The position numbers and the translations under genes are program-made. Shown here in pieces: positions 33,050-41,852 of a stretch of 50,645 bases of DNA. The stretch is taken from the NCBI RefSeq assembly GCF_009696675.1, contig NZ_VULN01000016.1, positions 1 to 50,645 of the forward strand. Reading direction: 5' to 3'. The notes below the pieces were generated by a model. It was not told the origin of the DNA and did no database searches. It worked only from the letters and a program-made list of their open reading frames with translations. The stretch is from Acidaminococcus fermentans. GTDB lineage: Bacteria > Bacillota > Negativicutes > Acidaminococcales > Acidaminococcaceae. Positions within the stretch are counted from its first letter, which is position 1. Each line of letters begins with the position of its first letter.

Positions 33050-33123
33050 GTCGCGAATCGTGAGTCGCGGGCTTGTTGGTGCAGAATGGATTCCTGCTAT
33101 AAAACAGGCTCTCTCTGCATTTT

Positions 33124-34560
33124 CTATTTTTCCTTACCCTCCTTTGCCTTGATCAGAAAAATCCCGGTATACCCGTAGATCAGGGCAAAAATCATGCTGC
33201 CGTAGCACAGGACGGCGTAGGGCATGTACTGAACAGTAGGAACCCCCAGGGTAGTAGCCATATAGGTGCCGGCCACGGACCAGGGCACAATGGGCACGGC
33301 ACAGGTCCCGGCGTCTTCCAAGGTACGGGAAAGAGTTTCAGGGGCCAGCTTGAATTTCTTATAGAGATTCTGGAACATTTCCCCAGGAATCAGGATGGCC
33401 AGATAGGAACTCCCCGTCACAATGCTCATGAATAAGGTGGATCCCACCGTGGCAGCGATCAGGTTCCCCACGGAATTGATGGACGACTTCACCCGTTCCA
33501 AGATCACTTCGATGCAGCCTGCCTTGCTGAAGATCCCGGCAAAGGCGAAGGCGCAGAACACCAGCAGTACGGTTCCCATCATGCCCATGAGGCCGCCCCG
33601 GTTCAACAGAGTGTTGATGACTTTCAGGGTCTTGACTCCCCCAGCTACTGCCGGCAGCATGGAAACATTGAACCCTTTGACGAAAGCGTTCAGGGCCACT
33701 TTCAAGGTGAATCCCTGGAAAATCATGCCCATGGCCAGGGCAATGACAGAAGACAGGAGCAGCATGGGGATAGTGGGCTTTTTGGTATAGGCTCCCCAGA
33801 ACACCAGTACCGGTGGCAGCAGCAGGATGGGATTGAAATGGTACAGGGCTTCCAAGTTGGACAGCATGGCAGTCACCTGTTCCGGATTGGACAGCGCGCT
33901 CACATTGGTGTTGAGGCCCAGGATCGTATAGACCACGATGCATGCAATGGAAGCGGCCCCCGTGGTATACATCATGCTGCGGATATGTCTGTAAAGGGTG
34001 GTCCCTGCTGCAATAGGAGCCAGGATGGTGGTATCGGACAAGGGGGACAATTTATCCCCAAACACAGCACCGGACAAAACAGCTCCAGCCGTGATATCCA
34101 AGGGCAGTCCCAGGGCAATGGCGATTCCCATGATGGCTACCCCGGCAGTCCCTGCAGAACCAAAGGACGTCCCAGTGAAAGTAGAAATCACTGCACAGAC
34201 AAAAAAGGCAGTCACATATAAATAATGAGGATTGATGATCTGGATTCCATAATAGATCAGCAAGGGTATGGTTCCGGAGACCATCCAGCTGGCGATCATG
34301 CCGCCTACACAGACCATCACGAACAGAGATCCCAAGCTGCTGTGGATCTTATCGGTAATACCGGCCAGCATGTCTTCCCAGCCGTAGCCCACCCGTTTGG
34401 CAATCAGGGAGGCTACGAAAGCAGCCACAATCAAGAGGGCCTGGATGGGCAGGCCGAATTTTCCATAGCCCAGCCCCAGAAGAATCAGCATCCCCAAAAG
34501 AGGGGTTATGGCCTCTCCGAACGTAGGCTTCCGGATCAGTTTATTCTTCGTTTCTGCCAT
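33124..34560 (-). CDS. nhaC: NhaC family Na+/H+ antiporter
   Basis: 478 residues, about 12 membrane helices. Family motifs: TGTSFGSAGTAGVAIMGIA, VFGDKLSPLSDTTILAP (residues near 165-185), and a late VTGSSYLAILIPGEMF. NhaC-type proteins exchange Na+ for H+; some family members (e.g. MleN) couple to organic acids. ATG 34560 is one base after the upstream gene stop, with its ribosome site (AAGGAG) inside that gene. Cotranscription with the ATC-hydrolase-like gene raises the possibility of an organic-acid substrate. Confidence 0.9.
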   Translation of the reverse strand: MAETKNKLIRKPTFGEAITPLLGMLILLGLGYGKFGLPIQALLIVAAFVASLIAKRVGYGWEDMLAGITDKIHSSLGSLFVMVCVGGMIASWMVSGTIPLLIYYGIQIINPHYLYVTAFFVCAVISTFTGTSFGSAGTAGVAIMGIAIALGLPLDITAGAVLSGAVFGDKLSPLSDTTILAPIAAGTTLYRHIRSMMYTTGAASIACIVVYTILGLNTNVSALSNPEQVTAMLSNLEALYHFNPILLLPPVLVFWGAYTKKPTIPMLLLSSVIALAMGMIFQGFTLKVALNAFVKGFNVSMLPAVAGGVKTLKVINTLLNRGGLMGMMGTVLLVFCAFAFAGIFSKAGCIEVILERVKSSINSVGNLIAATVGSTLFMSIVTGSSYLAILIPGEMFQNLYKKFKLAPETLSRTLEDAGTCAVPIVPWSVAGTYMATTLGVPTVQYMPYAVLCYGSMIFALIYGYTGIFLIKAKEGKEK

Positions 34561-34561
34561 C

Positions 34562-35116
34562 TTATTTCTCCTTCTTTCTGGTAATGGTCATGGCACAGCC
34601 CTTTCCTTCCCCATCAGCAATGGTAGTGGGGAAATCGATGTCCACATTGGGGAAAGCCGCACAAATGGCATAATCGCAGTGGCCCAGCATATCCCGGCAG
34701 AACATCTTGATTTCTTCCGGCGCAAGCCCCAGTTCCTGGAGGGCTTCCACATGAGGACAATGATGGAAAATCTTCACCGCTTTGTCATCGTCCAACTCGG
34801 TGATTTCCTGCTGGAATACCTGGAGTCCGCCCCGGGAAGTCTGTCCCAGCAGGGCTTCTTTGGGCCCCACATTTTCGGCTCCGTATTTTTTGGCAATCTG
34901 CAGCCCCTGGTAATACCCGAAATCCCAGCTACCTTCCCGAATCACCCGGTTGGCATCCACTTCCGGATACAGTTCTTTCAGCTTCCGCCAGATGAAATAG
35001 ATCTGCCGTGTCCGGTCCTTGTAGGCACCCAGGACAGCTTCCCGGAATTCTTCTGGTGTAGCAGGTTCATTGATCTGGCTTTTCTCCATAAAATCTGCAA
35101 TTTCTTTTTGACTCAT
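34562..35116 (-). CDS. L-2-amino-thiazoline-4-carboxylate hydrolase-like protein
   Basis: 184 residues. The family is named for an enzyme that opens the ATC ring on the way to L-cysteine, but most members are untested. Seen: a helical N-terminal half, then FHHCPHVEALQELGL, MFCRDMLGHCDYAICAAFPNVDIDF, and CAMTITRKK; conserved Cys and His residues could form the active or metal site. ATG 35116 follows AAGGGGGAG. It is the first gene of an operon with nhaC. The promoter carries a perfect palindrome over its -10. Confidence 0.78.
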   Translation of the reverse strand: MSQKEIADFMEKSQINEPATPEEFREAVLGAYKDRTRQIYFIWRKLKELYPEVDANRVIREGSWDFGYYQGLQIAKKYGAENVGPKEALLGQTSRGGLQVFQQEITELDDDKAVKIFHHCPHVEALQELGLAPEEIKMFCRDMLGHCDYAICAAFPNVDIDFPTTIADGEGKGCAMTITRKKEK

Positions 35117-35137
35117 ACAAATCTCCCCCTTATAGTG

Positions 35138-35157
35138 AATGTATACTATTATACATT
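35138..35157. promoter_or_regulatory. Perfect palindrome over the promoter of the ATC hydrolase-like/nhaC operon
   Basis: AATGTATA-N4-TATACATT, with the minus-strand -10 TATAAT inside it. A bound repressor would block RNA polymerase. A weaker AATGTA...TACATT repeat is at 46734-46756 before the FMN reductase gene. Confidence 0.7.
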
Positions 35158-35259
35158 AAATTCACGCTTCCATGTAAAATATTTTAAAATTTGCTTTTTC
35201 TGTTAACCATTGTCTGTTTTATGATCCTATTTGTAGGTATTCAGCTTCCAACAAAAAAC

Positions 35260-35308
35260 GCCATTGCAGAAGGAACGTTCCCGTTCTTTCCCAATGGCGT
35301 TTTTCATT
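35260..35308 (-). terminator. Terminator of the 40-residue peptide gene
   Basis: AAAACGCCATTG and CAATGGCGTTTT pair, with an inner GAACG/CGTTC stem, then Ts on the minus strand. Confidence 0.9.
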
Positions 35309-35324
35309 TACCCATCGTCGTCGG

Positions 35325-35447
35325 TCATCCATTCTTCCGCATCTTCGGTTCCCGGGTCCAGCAGACTGCCTGCATCAGGCAGATCACTGCCGCCACGGCT
35401 CCCATTCCGATCCAGAATACCGGTTCCACGTTCATCAGATTCATCAT
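35325..35447 (-). CDS. 40-residue single-span membrane peptide
   Basis: MMNLMNVEPVFWIGMGAVAA opens it, then a hydrophobic continuation and the basic tail TREPKMRKNG. This gives one membrane span with an inside-positive C-terminus. ATG 35447 follows AAAGGAGCG, and a strong terminator follows the stop, so it looks like a real gene. It lies after mgtA on the same strand, with a REPIN-like repeat between. Short transporter subunits of this type exist (for example the MgtS and KdpF peptides), but no sequence match is recognised. Confidence 0.65.
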   Translation of the reverse strand: MMNLMNVEPVFWIGMGAVAAVICLMQAVCWTREPKMRKNG

Positions 35448-35534
35448 GGCAATCGCTCCTTTCATAAGTCGTTTATCGTTGGTCGTTCATTGTTCGTCGT
35501 TTTGGAAGGAACCCGCTCTCAGCGGGTTCCCTGA

Positions 35535-35751
35535 AGGGAAACGCAGCTGGCGCTGCTAACCCACCACCATTGCGCAGGCGCAACGGTCCCCCGCCCTTGC
35601 AAAGGGCGGATAGTGGATACGCGGGCCTTACGCCCTTGTACCCACAAAAAACAATGGGCACCAGCCCGAGCGTATATCCGCCCTTTTCAAGGGCGGGGGA
35701 CCAGCCGCAAGGCTGGTGGTGGGTTAGCTGCCGCAGGGCAGCGTTTTCCTT
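35535..35751. repeat. REPIN-like inverted pair B2
   Basis: Same design as B1. Left hairpin ATTGCGC/GCGCAAC; right hairpin CCAGCC/GGCTGG. The centre shares CAATGGGCACCAGCCCGAGC with B1. It fills the space between mgtA and the small peptide gene, together with CGTTGGTCGTT-type units at 35466-35503. Confidence 0.8.
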
Positions 35752-35828
35752 CCATCAGCCGATTACGGAATCCCAATGGATTCGCCGCTTCCACGCCGAT
35801 CCTGCTCTTCCCTCTTCACTCTTCCCTG

Positions 35829-38588
35829 TCACAGCAAACTCCCGTAATGCCGGATGTAGGCCTTCTTGATGCTGGTGGTCAGCAGCATATATCCGGCCAC
35901 CACCAGCGCCAGGAACCCGAAATACATCCCTGGCAGGGGCAGGAATCCCAGATCCCTTCCCAGGGCCCCGGTAAAGGGCAGCAGGGTGCACAGGGCAATG
36001 CCGCTGCCGGTCATGGCAGTCAGAAGCGCCGACGCATGGCTCTGAACAAAAGGCAGTTTGGGCGTCCGGAGCATGTGGATCACCAGCGTCTGGGTCCACA
36101 TGGATTCCACGAACCACCCGGCCTGGAACAGGGCCTCATAAGCATCCCGCAGGTTCATGCCGGCAAAGACTCCCTGCCCCACCACTGCATCGGCAGCAAT
36201 GTGGTTGTAGGTGACCCCGCCAGAAAGCATCTGAGGACAGATCACAAAATACAGCACCAGATAGGTGATCCAGTCGAACACCGAGCTGGTGGGCCCCAGC
36301 CACAGCATGAAGCTGCCGATGCTGGAAGCATCCCAGTTCCGGGGCACCTTCAGATAATCCTCGTCCACATTGTCCCAGGGAATGGCAATGCAGGAAATTT
36401 CGTACAGCAGGTTCAAGATCAGCAGCTGGAGACTGCTCATGGGCAAAAACGGCAGCAGAGCGCTGGCCGCCAGCACCGAGAACATGTTCCCGAAGTTGGA
36501 AGAGGCAGTCATCTTGATGTATTTGATCATGTTGGCGTAGGTTTTCCGGCCTTCCACGATTCCTTCTTCCAGTACCATCAGGCTCTTTTCCAGCAGGATG
36601 ATATCCGCACTTTCCTTGGCGATATCCACGGCACTGTCCACGGAAATCCCGATATCCGCCATCTTGAGAGCCGGGGCATCGTTGATCCCGTCTCCCATGA
36701 ACCCCACCGTATGGCCTTTGGCCTGGAGAGCGCCCACCACCCGGGCCTTCTGGTCCGGAGACAGCTTGGCGAACACTGTGGTCCCTTCCACTTCTGCTGC
36801 CAACTGTCCGTCATCCATTTTTTCCAGGTCGCTGCCCAAAAGGATGTGTTCCACCGGCAGCCCCACCTGACGGCAGATGCACCGGGTGGTCTTTTCGTTG
36901 TCCCCGGTAAGCACCTTGGTAGTGACCCCATGGTCCTTTAGGGCCTGGATGGCCTGGCCGGCGCTTTCCTTGGGCGGATCCAGGAAGGCCAGGTACCCCA
37001 TGAGCACCATGTCCCGTTCATCCTTGGACCCGAAAGCCCCTACCGGAGAAGGATTGATTTTCCGGGCCAGGGCGATCACCCGCATCCCCTCTTCATTCAG
37101 CCGGTCCGCTACCTGGCGGATTTTCCTCCGCAGGGCATCGGTGAGTTCCACCGTCCCTTCCGGCTGTTCCACCTGGCTGCAGATGGCCAGCATTTCTTCC
37201 ACCGCCCCTTTGGTGATCATCTGGGTCCGTTTTTTGGGATCGATGACCACAACGGACAGTCTCCGCCGGGCAAAGTCAAAAGGCACCTCGTCCACCTTCC
37301 GGTAATTCTCCGACAGATCCACCAGCTTGGGGTCTGCCTTTTCCTCTTCTTCCGTTTTTTCAATAATGGCCCGATCCATAAAATTCTTGTACCCGGTCTG
37401 GAAATAGCTGTTCAGGTAAGCATACCGGAGCACCCGCTGACTGGACTGACCGTTGGGATCCAGATGGTATTCCAGAGCCACCTTGTCCTGGGTCAGGGTA
37501 CCGGTCTTGTCCGTACACAGCACATCCATGGCCCCAAAGCTCTGGATGGAGTTCAGGCTCTTCACCACCGTCTTTTTTTCCGACATGGAAACGGCCCCTT
37601 TGGCCAGGCAGGTGGTAACGATCATGGGGAGCATTTCCGGCGTCAGCCCCACCGCCACAGAAATGGCGAACAGGAAGGCGGACACCCAGTCCCCTTTGGT
37701 AAATCCGTTGATGAAAAATACCAGGGGCACCATAGCCATCATGAACCGGATCAGTACCCAGGATACCGAGTTCACTCCTTTGGTGAAGTTGGTTTCCGGA
37801 GCCTCCTGGGCCATGGAGCTGGCCATGCTGCCGAACAGGGTGTGGTCCCCGATGCCCAGCACCAGACCGGTGGCGGAACCGGAAATCACATTGGTGCCCA
37901 TAAAAGCCAGGTTGGACAGTTCCGTCACCGCTTTGTCCCCGCTGGCATCCACTTTATAAGGGACCTTCTCCTGAGGGGCGCTTTCCCCAGTCAGGGAAGC
38001 CTGGCTCACAAACAGGTCCTTGGCATCCAGGATCCGCAGATCCGCCGGTACCATATCACCAGTGGACAGCCACACCAGGTCTCCCACCGTCACGTCCTGG
38101 AGGGGAATTTCCTTCTTTTTGCCCCCGTCCCGGATCACCGTGCAGGTGGTGGTGATCAGTTCCAAAAGTTTCGCTGCCGCATCCCCGCTGCGGGTTTCCT
38201 GGACGAACCGGAGTACCCCGGAGATCAGCAGCAAAGTCAGGATGATGCATACCGTCACCGGGTTGAAATCATCCATGTTCCCGGAGCGCAGGGGCAGGAT
38301 GATATCCGTTACCGTGGACACCCCCGCCAGCACAAACAGGATCACCGTAAAGGGATTCACAAAAGCTTCCACCAGACGGGCGGCCACGCTCTTCTTCTTT
38401 TCCCGGGTCACCTTGTTGGCTCCGTATCTGTCCCGGGAAGCCTCTGCCTGTTCTTCCGTCAGGCCGGAAGCCCCGGTACCGTACCGGGCCATCACATCGT
38501 TGGTTTCCAGGGCAGCTGCCTCCAGGAGCTTTGCCTGGGCTTCATGGGCCGCCAGCTGGAATTTTTTGTCCATATTTTCTTTTTTCAT
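35829..38588 (-). CDS. mgtA: Magnesium-translocating P-type ATPase
   Basis: 919 residues, the usual MgtA/MgtB size. Phosphorylation motif DKTGTLTQD, dephosphorylation motif [10 protein letters not shown], hinge [20 protein letters not shown] and about ten membrane helices are visible. The C-terminal [20 protein letters not shown] is specific to Mg2+ importers. It brings Mg2+ into the cell using ATP. ATG 38588 follows TAGGAGGAG. The M-box riboswitch and terminator upstream should switch it on when Mg2+ is low. Confidence 0.97.
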   Translation of the reverse strand: MKKENMDKKFQLAAHEAQAKLLEAAALETNDVMARYGTGASGLTEEQAEASRDRYGANKVTREKKKSVAARLVEAFVNPFTVILFVLAGVSTVTDIILPLRSGNMDDFNPVTVCIILTLLLISGVLRFVQETRSGDAAAKLLELITTTCTVIRDGGKKKEIPLQDVTVGDLVWLSTGDMVPADLRILDAKDLFVSQASLTGESAPQEKVPYKVDASGDKAVTELSNLAFMGTNVISGSATGLVLGIGDHTLFGSMASSMAQEAPETNFTKGVNSVSWVLIRFMMAMVPLVFFINGFTKGDWVSAFLFAISVAVGLTPEMLPMIVTTCLAKGAVSMSEKKTVVKSLNSIQSFGAMDVLCTDKTGTLTQDKVALEYHLDPNGQSSQRVLRYAYLNSYFQTGYKNFMDRAIIEKTEEEEKADPKLVDLSENYRKVDEVPFDFARRRLSVVVIDPKKRTQMITKGAVEEMLAICSQVEQPEGTVELTDALRRKIRQVADRLNEEGMRVIALARKINPSPVGAFGSKDERDMVLMGYLAFLDPPKESAGQAIQALKDHGVTTKVLTGDNEKTTRCICRQVGLPVEHILLGSDLEKMDDGQLAAEVEGTTVFAKLSPDQKARVVGALQAKGHTVGFMGDGINDAPALKMADIGISVDSAVDIAKESADIILLEKSLMVLEEGIVEGRKTYANMIKYIKMTASSNFGNMFSVLAASALLPFLPMSSLQLLILNLLYEISCIAIPWDNVDEDYLKVPRNWDASSIGSFMLWLGPTSSVFDWITYLVLYFVICPQMLSGGVTYNHIAADAVVGQGVFAGMNLRDAYEALFQAGWFVESMWTQTLVIHMLRTPKLPFVQSHASALLTAMTGSGIALCTLLPFTGALGRDLGFLPLPGMYFGFLALVVAGYMLLTTSIKKAYIRHYGSLL

Positions 38589-38777
38589 GTTCTCCTCCTA
38601 AAGAAATCCGGGGACCGTTTCCCCTCTTTAAGAGGCCGTCAGCTCAGAAACGCGCAGCAAAACCGGACCGGCACTGCCAGTCTGTGAAAATTCCGCTGCC
38701 CAAACCGTGAGGATGACTGCCTCCACCAGCACCGTCCATGCTTTGCCACCACCTTTCCAGGACTCAGATTCACATAA

Positions 38778-38811
38778 CAGAAAAGCCGTCCGGGGGAAAC
38801 CCGAACGGCAC
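38778..38811 (-). terminator. M-box expression-platform terminator
   Basis: GCCGTTCGGG pairs with CCCCGGACGGC around TTTC, then TTTTCTGTT. It ends transcription before mgtA when Mg2+ is bound. Confidence 0.88.
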
Positions 38812-38839
38812 AAATGCAAAACACACTTCAGTGGAAACA

Positions 38840-39010
38840 GCTGCCAGCCGCTTTCACCGCCACCGTACGAGCTTCAACTCTACAGGGCGGTGTAACTGCA
38901 TTATGCGGCGCCTTCTTGTTTGACGCAGCCTGTTCAGACCTACGCGGGATGTCTCCATCCTGTTGCGGCAGCAGTCCGTATCCCTGTAGGAGCCTTGCCT
39001 ACCGGAACTA
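38840..39010 (-). ncRNA. M-box (ykoK) magnesium riboswitch
   Basis: Minus strand contains GGTAGGCAAGGCTCCTAC, ACTGCTGCCGCAACAGG, TGGAGACATC and GGTCTGAACAGGC in the order of the M-box core. The 5' boundary is good; the 3' boundary is approximate. Confidence 0.92.
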
Positions 39011-39026
39011 TTCTGTTGATACCCAT

Positions 39027-39055
39027 ACTATAGCAATATGCAGGGATTTTGTCAA
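39027..39055 (-). promoter_or_regulatory. Promoter of mgtA
   Basis: TTGACA (39050-39055) and TATAGT (39027-39032), 17-bp spacer, directly before the M-box. Confidence 0.88.
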
Positions 39056-39063
39056 GGATGAAA

Positions 39064-39095
39064 CAGAAAAAGGGCTGTTGCATGAGCAACAGCCC
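39064..39095 (-). terminator. GGGCTGTTGC-type terminator after the glycosyltransferase gene
   Basis: GGGCTGTTGC pairs with GCAACAGCCC around ATGA, then TTTTTCTGTTT on the minus strand. The strongest T-tract among the minus-strand copies. Confidence 0.88.
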
Positions 39096-39120
39096 CCAAT
39101 CGCAGGCTGCTTTGCAGCCC

Positions 39121-40407
39121 TTATCTTTTCTCTTTCGGCAGTACGATCTGCTTCGGTCCGGTTTCCGCACTTTCCGGCACCAGCACATCGTTGAAGCTGA
39201 TGCTCCGGGTGTGGATGGTGTGGCTCCACACGTGTTCGTGCCGGTGCAGGAAGCCCAAAATGGTGATGGGCACCCAGCTGTAGAGCAGCAGCGGATAGAA
39301 CAGGGTGTAGAACCAGGACTTGGGGGCCGCGTTGATCTTGAACAGGATAATGGCCGGGATCACGTACTGGGCCACCCCGATCACCTGCCACACATGGTAA
39401 GGCAGCAGGGCATAGAGCACATTGGTGTAAAAAGGCACAAAGTTGTAGATGGTGCTGCAGAGCACGAAGAAGGTGGAGATCAGCATGAAATAGGGCTGGA
39501 ACACATCGATGACCCCATCCAGGATCACAATGTCCCGCTTCCGGATCCCTTCCTTCAGCAGCTTCCCCATGTACCGGCCTGCCACATCGAACTGGCCCTG
39601 GGCCCACCGCTTCCGCTGGTTCCAGGAAGCCTTGAAGGTCTGGGGCTTTTCGTCGTAGATGATGGCATCCTGGCACCAGGTGGTGGGGATCCCTTCCAGC
39701 AGGCACTTCATGGTGAATTCCATGTCTTCCGTCAGGCAGGTGGCTTTCCACCCGTACTTTTTCAGCACTTCCGTGGCAATCACCATGCCGGTGCCCCCGA
39801 ACACGCTGGAGAGCCCGATGGTATACTTGGCCAGGTGCCATACATGGTTCACGATCCAGAAGTTGATGGCGAAGGTGCCGCTGACCCAGCTGTCGTTGGG
39901 GTTCTTCACGTCCAGATACCCCTGGATCAGCCGTTCCCCTTTGCAGAACCGGTTGTTCATTTCCTTCAGGAAGTCCGGGTGCACCAGGTTGTCCGCGTCG
40001 AAAATGGCCACCGCATCATACTGTCTGTCCAGGGCAAACAGCTGCCGGAACATCCATTCCAGGGCGAACCCCTTCCCCACTTCCTCCTGATTGAACCGTT
40101 CGTACACAATGGCCCCGGCTTTCCGGGCCACATCCGCCGTATGGTCCTTACAGTTGTCGGCGATGACGAAAATGTCATACAGTTCGTCGGGATACCGGAG
40201 CATATGGAGGTTCTCCACCAGCTCCCCGATGACTTTTTCTTCGTTGTGGGCGGCCACGATCACGGCAAAGGTAGTCTTGGGCGTCAGGATCTTCTTTTCT
40301 TTTTTCCGGGGCAAAATGCCAAAAAGGGAAATCACAAAATAATAGATGGTGAAAAAGACGATCAGCACTTGGAGGGGAACCATGATGATGTCAAAATACG
40401 TGCTCAT
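39121..40407 (-). CDS. Membrane glycosyltransferase family 2
   Basis: 428 residues. An N-terminal membrane helix is followed by the GT-A domain: FAVIVAAHNEEKVIGE, the DxD-like FDADNLVHP, CLTEDMEFT and QRKRW (the Q-x2-RW motif of processive enzymes). Four or so C-terminal helices follow. It probably transfers sugar residues to an envelope polymer or lipid. ATG 40407 lies 21 bp after pssA, so it shares the phospholipid operon. Sugar and acceptor are unknown. Confidence 0.88.
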   Translation of the reverse strand: MSTYFDIIMVPLQVLIVFFTIYYFVISLFGILPRKKEKKILTPKTTFAVIVAAHNEEKVIGELVENLHMLRYPDELYDIFVIADNCKDHTADVARKAGAIVYERFNQEEVGKGFALEWMFRQLFALDRQYDAVAIFDADNLVHPDFLKEMNNRFCKGERLIQGYLDVKNPNDSWVSGTFAINFWIVNHVWHLAKYTIGLSSVFGGTGMVIATEVLKKYGWKATCLTEDMEFTMKCLLEGIPTTWCQDAIIYDEKPQTFKASWNQRKRWAQGQFDVAGRYMGKLLKEGIRKRDIVILDGVIDVFQPYFMLISTFFVLCSTIYNFVPFYTNVLYALLPYHVWQVIGVAQYVIPAIILFKINAAPKSWFYTLFYPLLLYSWVPITILGFLHRHEHVWSHTIHTRSISFNDVLVPESAETGPKQIVLPKEKR

Positions 40408-40428
40408 AAAACCTCTTGTTTCCTCCTC

Positions 40429-41118
40429 TTACTTAAAGACGGCCTGTTTCCCCGTCACTTTCACATACACAGCATTGAGCACCCCGCACAGGGTATAGGT
40501 GAACATGATCACAAAAGGCCAGGCCTTCAGATCGCTGTACAATACCAGAGCCCCCAGGATGAAAGAAATGATCACCGGCACCCGGAACAGGGGATTCCCA
40601 TGGCCCTTGAAATCCGGATACTTTACATCACTGTACATCAGGCAGGCCACAGCCACCGTCAGGAGGGAGGTGAGCACCGGGCCGATCTGCATGCCTCCCA
40701 GCACGAAGGTGACGATGACGCAGGCTCCCGCCGGCGCCGGCATCCCCTGGAAGTATCCGTGGATATCGCTGACATTCACGTTGAACCGGGCCAGCCGCAT
40801 GGCCGCCCCGAAGGCAAAAAGACCGGAGATGATCATCCCCGCCACTCCCAGTTCATGGAGGGAATAGGTATAGATCAGCACCGAAGGTGCCATGCCGAAG
40901 GAACACACGTCACAGAGAGAATCCATCTCCACCCCGAAAGGTCCGCTGACCCCCAGAGCCCGGGCGGCACGGCCGTCACAGGAATCGGCCAGGATGGCCA
41001 GGATAATGAAGATGGCTGCCAGGGAAAAATCCTTTTCCATGGACAGATAAATGGAAATCAGTCCCAGCATCTGGCTCAGTCCGCTGATGCTGTTGGGGAC
41101 CATGCGTTTGTAGTTCAT
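40429..41118 (-). CDS. pssA: CDP-diacylglycerol-serine O-phosphatidyltransferase
   Basis: 229 residues, about seven membrane helices. The CDP-alcohol phosphotransferase motif D-G-x2-A-R-x8-G-x3-D-x3-D is complete (D48 to D70, within DGRAARALG and VEMDSLCD). It makes phosphatidylserine from CDP-diacylglycerol and serine. Its start overlaps the psd stop (ATGA, 41115-41118), and the two enzymes act in sequence. Confidence 0.95.
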   Translation of the reverse strand: MNYKRMVPNSISGLSQMLGLISIYLSMEKDFSLAAIFIILAILADSCDGRAARALGVSGPFGVEMDSLCDVCSFGMAPSVLIYTYSLHELGVAGMIISGLFAFGAAMRLARFNVNVSDIHGYFQGMPAPAGACVIVTFVLGGMQIGPVLTSLLTVAVACLMYSDVKYPDFKGHGNPLFRVPVIISFILGALVLYSDLKAWPFVIMFTYTLCGVLNAVYVKVTGKQAVFK

Positions 41119-41762
41119 TCTGCTTTCTGCCTCCCGATGATACTGATACCGCCCTGCACCTTGTCCCCTTTCCGGACCAGGATCTCCACAGAGCGGGGAA
41201 CCACCAGTTCCGTACAGGAACCGAACTTGATCATGCCGTAGCAGTCACCCTGTTTCAGCCGGCTGCCCAGGCTGGTCCAGGAAACGATCCGCCGGGCCAG
41301 GATCCCGGCAATCTGGATCACCAGGATCCGGTTGGTGCCGTTGTCCAGGCCGATGGCCATCCGTTCGTTCACAATGGGTGCCGAATCCTTGAAAGCCGGT
41401 TCGTACCCCCCACAGGTGTAGCGCATGTACTTCACCAGCCCCGTCATGGGAGCCCGGTTGGTATGCACATTGAACACGGACAGGAAAATGGTCACTTTCT
41501 TGGCCGGTTCGTTGAGATATTCTTTATCGAAAAACTCCTCTACCCCCATCACCGTACCGTCCGCCGGAGAATACAGGATATCAGGATCCTGCTTCACATC
41601 CAGCACCCGGTTCCGGAAGAAGTAGCCAAAATAAATCATCAGGACCGCCGGGGGTACTGCAAAAACCGGACCGGCCACATAACCGGCCAGGATGGTCACG
41701 GCCAGCATGGTCCCGATAAAGGGATAGCCTTCCTTTACTATATGGTATTTGTATTTGGTCAC
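41115..41762 (-). CDS. psd: Phosphatidylserine decarboxylase (short, archaeal-type)
   Basis: 215 residues. It converts phosphatidylserine to phosphatidylethanolamine after self-cleavage that leaves a pyruvoyl group. The cleavage site is G181-S182 in MIKFGSCTELV. FLSVFNVHTNRAP is the other conserved block. GTG 41762 is chosen: GGAGG lies seven bases upstream. The first gene of psd-pssA-glycosyltransferase. Confidence 0.93.
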   Translation of the reverse strand: MTKYKYHIVKEGYPFIGTMLAVTILAGYVAGPVFAVPPAVLMIYFGYFFRNRVLDVKQDPDILYSPADGTVMGVEEFFDKEYLNEPAKKVTIFLSVFNVHTNRAPMTGLVKYMRYTCGGYEPAFKDSAPIVNERMAIGLDNGTNRILVIQIAGILARRIVSWTSLGSRLKQGDCYGMIKFGSCTELVVPRSVEILVRKGDKVQGGISIIGRQKAE

Positions 41763-41786
41763 ATCTTCACCTCCACCCATCGTTTT

Positions 41787-41816
41787 ATTATACCTTATCT
41801 CAGTTTCTTTGTCCAA
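41787..41816 (-). promoter_or_regulatory. Promoter of the psd-pssA operon
   Basis: TTGGAC (41811-41816) and TATAAT (41787-41792), 18-bp spacer. Confidence 0.7.
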
Positions 41817-41852
41817 ATCTGTACGGCAAAAAACGGTGGAGTCCAGACCCTG

